From positions 310,001 through 374,000 of the forward strand of contig NZ_JAFCKH010000004.1 of the NCBI RefSeq assembly GCF_018130505.1: a stretch of DNA of 64,000 nucleotides, given 5' to 3'. A program made the translations under genes and the position numbers. Below, in pieces: positions 61,417 through 64,000 of this stretch; the stretch's first letter is position 1; every line of letters starts with the position of its first letter. A model generated the notes under the pieces. That model made no database searches. It saw only the letters and a program-made list of their open reading frames with translations, and was not told the DNA's origin. The stretch comes from Bradyrhizobium tropiciagri (GTDB lineage Bacteria > Pseudomonadota > Alphaproteobacteria > Rhizobiales > Xanthobacteraceae).

Positions 61417-63137
61417 GCGCGCTGGTGCAGGATGATGAATTCCTCGCCGCGGCGTCGCGGCTCGCCTGGCGCGACGAGGATGCGCGGGAGCGGACCTACG
61501 GCAAACTGAACCTGTTCGGCAACGTCTGGGTGATCCAGGAGCTGGAGCCGCAGGTCGCGATCAGGATCAAGCGTGTCTTCCCGCGCATTAACCCGACGCA
61601 GGTCGGTGCGTTCCACTTCGCCGACAATGACGAGGGCCGCGCCGAACTTGAATGGTTCATGGCGCGTTATCCGCTGCAGGTCTCCGCGGCCGATCGCCAG
61701 CGCCTCAGCGAGGGACGGCTGCGCTTCGAGCAGTCGCGCATCGAGCTCGAGCAGATCATGCGCGGCGACTGGAAGCCGCAGACCGTACCGGCGCGGCTCA
61801 GGGACGGCTTCGAGCTGCGGCCAAACCAGGCGCGGGCCGTCGAGATCGCGCGGCGGCTCGGCCGGCTGATGGTTGCCGACGACGTCGGCCTCGGCAAGAC
61901 GCTGGCGGCGCTCGCTGCCGTGATGGACCCGGAATTCCTGCCCTGCGCGATCATCGTGCAGCCGCACGTCGCCAACCAGTGGGAAGACGAGTTCATCAAG
62001 AAGTTCACCACGCTGTCGGCGCATGTGATCACCGGCACGACGCCGTACGTGCTGCCGGTGCGGGACTGCTACATCTTCAAATATTCGAACATCTTCGGAT
62101 GGGTCGATATCGCCGACACCGGGCGCTTTCGCTCGGCCGTCTTCGACGAGGTGCAGGAGCTGCGCCACGGCCGCGGCACCGGCAAGGGCGATGCCGCCGC
62201 GGTGTTCGCCAATAACGCAGGCCTGCGCATCGGCCTGTCGGCGACGCCGGTGTTCAACTACGGCGGCGAGATGTTCAACATCTGCGACATCATCGAGCCG
62301 GGCATTCTGGGCACGCGCGAGGAGTTCGTGCGCGAGTGGTGCCGGTTCGACGACGACAGCAAGATGATCGTCAAGGATCCGGTCGCGCTCGGCGCGCACC
62401 TGCGGGATCTCAACTTCATCCTGCGCGAGGTCGGCAAGGGACCGCCGCCGAACCGCATCATCCATGAGGTGCCGTACGACGCCGAGGCGGCCGCAGCCGA
62501 TGAGGAGCTGGCGCGGCAGCTGGCGATCAAGGTGCTGTCCGGCAGCTTCACCCAGCGCGGGCAGGCAGCGCGCGAGCTCGACATGATGGCGCGCCACACC
62601 ACCGGCGTCGCCAAGGCCGTGCACGTCGCCGCGTTCTGTCGGCTGCTGCTGGAGGCCGGCACGCCGATCATCCTCGGCGGCTGGCACCGCGACGTCTACG
62701 ACATCTGGCTGCGCGAGCTCGCGCCGTTCAATCCGCTGCTCTACACCGGCAGCGAGACGGTGAAGCAGAAGGACGCGGTCAAAAAGGCCTTCATGGAAGG
62801 CAAGAGCGACTGCATCATCATGTCGCTGCGCTCCGGTGCCGGCCTCGACGGCCTGCAGCACCGCTGCAAGACCGTGGTGCACGGCGAGCTCGATTGGTCG
62901 CCGAAGGTCCACGAGCAGCTGCGCGGCCGCCTGCGCCCGCACGCGCGCCTTGATCCGATCGACGAATTCTACGTCATCACCAACGGCGGCTCCGACCCGC
63001 TGATCGCCGAGCTGCACGGCCTGAAGGCGTCGCAGGCCTTCGGCATCCTCGATCCTGGCCGCGGCGTGCAAGCCGTCGCGTCCGATGAATCCCGCCTGAA
63101 GAAGCTGGCCGAGATGTATTTGCAGAGGGGGAAATGA
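61407..63137 (+). CDS. SNF2-family DEAD/DEAH helicase
   Basis: 576 residues. Walker A LMVADDVGLGKTLAALAAV, motif II SAVFDEVQELRHG (DExx), motif III LSATPVFN, motif V MSLRSGAGLDGLQHRCKTVV, motif VI EQLRGRLRPHARLDP. Before the helicase is a ~150-residue N-terminal domain. An ATP-driven DNA translocase; GTG at 61413 is an alternative start. Pairs with the nuclease-like gene upstream. Confidence 0.85.
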   Translation: MAVSALVQDDEFLAAASRLAWRDEDARERTYGKLNLFGNVWVIQELEPQVAIRIKRVFPRINPTQVGAFHFADNDEGRAELEWFMARYPLQVSAADRQRLSEGRLRFEQSRIELEQIMRGDWKPQTVPARLRDGFELRPNQARAVEIARRLGRLMVADDVGLGKTLAALAAVMDPEFLPCAIIVQPHVANQWEDEFIKKFTTLSAHVITGTTPYVLPVRDCYIFKYSNIFGWVDIADTGRFRSAVFDEVQELRHGRGTGKGDAAAVFANNAGLRIGLSATPVFNYGGEMFNICDIIEPGILGTREEFVREWCRFDDDSKMIVKDPVALGAHLRDLNFILREVGKGPPPNRIIHEVPYDAEAAAADEELARQLAIKVLSGSFTQRGQAARELDMMARHTTGVAKAVHVAAFCRLLLEAGTPIILGGWHRDVYDIWLRELAPFNPLLYTGSETVKQKDAVKKAFMEGKSDCIIMSLRSGAGLDGLQHRCKTVVHGELDWSPKVHEQLRGRLRPHARLDPIDEFYVITNGGSDPLIAELHGLKASQAFGILDPGRGVQAVASDESRLKKLAEMYLQRGK

Positions 63138-63253
63138 CCCAAGACTTCTCCACAGTCCGATCCTGCCGTTTCCGGGCGACTTCGTCGCCTCGCGAGGGCG
63201 CGCGGACCTTCGTTTCTCCTCGTTTTCCGACTTGTGCACAGGTGCTCTCATGA
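63134..63253 (+). CDS. Very small ORF bridging two genes
   Basis: 39 residues, ATG overlapping the helicase stop by 4 nt and TGA overlapping the next ATG by 4 nt. TQDFSTVRSCRFRATSSPREGARTFVSPRFPTCAQVLS is Arg/Ser-rich. It fills the 112-nt gap exactly as a translational relay would; no homologue is recognised, so it may be chance. Confidence 0.35.
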   Translation: MTQDFSTVRSCRFRATSSPREGARTFVSPRFPTCAQVLS

Positions 63254-64000
63254 GCTGGGAGGCTGTCACCTGGGCCAGCCGGCAGCGGATGAAGCTGCCG
63301 CACGAGCAGCTGATCCTGCTGGTGCTGGCGAACTGCGCCGATCCGAGCGGCGTCGCATTCGCCGAATGGCCCGGCCGCGAGCATTGGTGGAAGTATCTCG
63401 TCGACCGCACGCGCCTGTCGAAATCGAGTCTGTTCCGTCACATCAACACGCTGATCGAGCTCGGCTTGTGCAAGCGCTCGATGGTGGTGCTGGCCGACGG
63501 ACAGAAGCGCCCGACCATCCGCCTCGACCTCGAGGCGCGCTACGATATCGACGAGATCGAGGCCTCTCATTCCCATGGGCGGGACCAGTCTCATGGTGAG
63601 ACTGGCGACGATGAGGCTGTGGACGATGAGGATTTCGGCAGCGAAATCAGCAGCGTAGACGCGCCGAGCGTCGACGTTTCGCGCCAGTCTCATGGTGAGA
63701 CTGGTCCCACGGGTGGGACTGGCCCATTCCCAATCGTGGGAATGCATAAGGATTCCATACTAGATTCCAAAACTCCCCCCTTACCCCCCTCCGGGGGGAC
63801 GAGCGTGCCGGATCAGCTTTGGGATGAGTTCGTCACCGCATGGGGCGAGCCGATCCCGAAGATGGCACTGGCACGCAGCGCATGGGACCACATCGCGACC
63901 GTGAAGCGGTCGGAAGGGGTCGCCGCAGCGAAGGGCTACTGGGCCTGGCTCAAGGCGCACCCGAAAGCGCCATCGCCGCAGAGCGCGCAATCGTTCCTCC
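63250..64000 (+). CDS. Winged-helix replication-initiator-like protein (runs off right edge)
   Basis: Open from an ATG at 63250 to the window edge (250 codons). Residues 1-~100 are a winged helix like phage O-type initiators or MarR (SWEAVTWASRQRMKLPHEQLILLVLANCADPSGVAFAEWPGREHW ... RTRLSKSSLFRHINTLIELGLCKRSMVVLADGQKRPTIRLDLE). Residues ~106-183 are a low-complexity linker (SHGETG twice) encoded by inverted repeats. A C-terminal domain begins at ~184 (SVPDQLWDEFVTAWGEPIPKMALARSAWDHIATVKRSEGVAAAKGYWAWLKAHPK). Confidence 0.75.
   Translation, partial: MSWEAVTWASRQRMKLPHEQLILLVLANCADPSGVAFAEWPGREHWWKYLVDRTRLSKSSLFRHINTLIELGLCKRSMVVLADGQKRPTIRLDLEARYDIDEIEASHSHGRDQSHGETGDDEAVDDEDFGSEISSVDAPSVDVSRQSHGETGPTGGTGPFPIVGMHKDSILDSKTPPLPPSGGTSVPDQLWDEFVTAWGEPIPKMALARSAWDHIATVKRSEGVAAAKGYWAWLKAHPKAPSPQSAQSFL
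63585..63798. repeat. Inverted-repeat cluster inside the initiator-like gene, candidate origin
   Basis: Inverted repeats at 63585-63605 and 63684-63704 (arms CCAGTCTCA/TGAGACTGG, loop TGG, identical copies), 63704-63719 (GTCCCAC GG GTGGGAC) and 63725-63744 (CATTCCCA ATCG TGGGAATG). The core is TCYCA...TGRGA in all four. A relatively A+T-rich stretch (63745-63780) and a C6/G6 hairpin (63784-63798) follow. The layout resembles lambda ori inside gene O. Confidence 0.7.

Larger units (their letters stand above)
46592..64000 (+). mobile_element. Left, early-gene part of a prophage or phage-derived island at tRNA-Glu
   Basis: From the tRNA onward the content changes to unknown small proteins, a CI/Cro-like switch, DNA methyltransferases, helicases, a MazG-like enzyme and a replication-initiator-like protein, mostly linked by 1-4 nt stop/start overlaps. 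No integrase, capsid, terminase or tail gene is in view, so the right end and probably the integrase lie beyond 64,000. The left boundary at the tRNA is inferred. Confidence 0.8.

Noticed and set aside
63585-63744. Repeat cluster considered as a CRISPR array
   Set aside because: Units are inverted repeats with irregular spacing, inside an open reading frame, with no equal-length spacers and no cas genes.

Overview
The window is high-GC alphaproteobacterial DNA and looks like Bradyrhizobium or a close relative. The evidence is the gene content (class I PHA synthase, two Omp25/RopB-type outer-membrane barrels, RTX proteins, a GapR/DUF2312 protein, class II fructose bisphosphatase) and several families of intergenic palindromes that I associate with Bradyrhizobium from memory. 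The genus is an inference, since there is no rRNA in the window.

1-46,516 is ordinary chromosome. It opens with two tandem, homologous RTX exoprotein genes on the minus strand; the first runs off the left edge. An AraC regulator, a caspase-fold protein, a flavin monooxygenase, an outer-membrane barrel, a LysR regulator, an isochorismatase-like hydrolase, a short-chain dehydrogenase, a second barrel and parE follow. 14.5-29.8 kb is housekeeping: DedA, a Tat-type metallo-beta-lactamase-fold protein, paiB-argC, phaC, an alaC-like aminotransferase, hom, glpX, a haloacid dehalogenase, recJ and a dehydrogenase. 29.8-46.5 kb holds a lytic transglycosylase, a MarR regulator divergent from an AhpD-like/cupin pair with two visible operator palindromes, a DapA-family lyase, an M23 peptidase, the elongation factor P set (efp, epmA-epmB), and aroG, which lies behind a complete aromatic-amino-acid attenuator. 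That attenuator has a promoter, a leader peptide containing YFWYFSY, four mutually pairing RNA segments and a U-run terminator.

At 46,517-46,591 lies a tRNA-Glu(UUC). Everything to its right reads as the early half of an integrated prophage or phage-derived island. It contains a zinc-ribbon protein, a HEPN-motif protein, a small minus-strand operon, a CI-like repressor divergent from a Cro-like protein across a TGTAC operator, and then a run of plus-strand genes, mostly joined by 1-4 nt stop/start overlaps. That run encodes a ParB/MT-A70 fusion, a chimeric cytosine methyltransferase, a 1432-residue helicase-methyltransferase, a MazG-like enzyme, GapR, a PD-(D/E)XK-like nuclease with an SNF2 helicase, and a winged-helix protein resembling a replication initiator. 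No integrase or structural genes are present, so the element continues past 64,000.

The strongest unexplained signals are the aroG attenuator, a cluster of inverted repeats inside the putative initiator gene that looks like a lambda-O-type embedded origin, short perfect palindromes set in frame in linkers of two prophage DNA-modification genes, and a recombinant methyltransferase.
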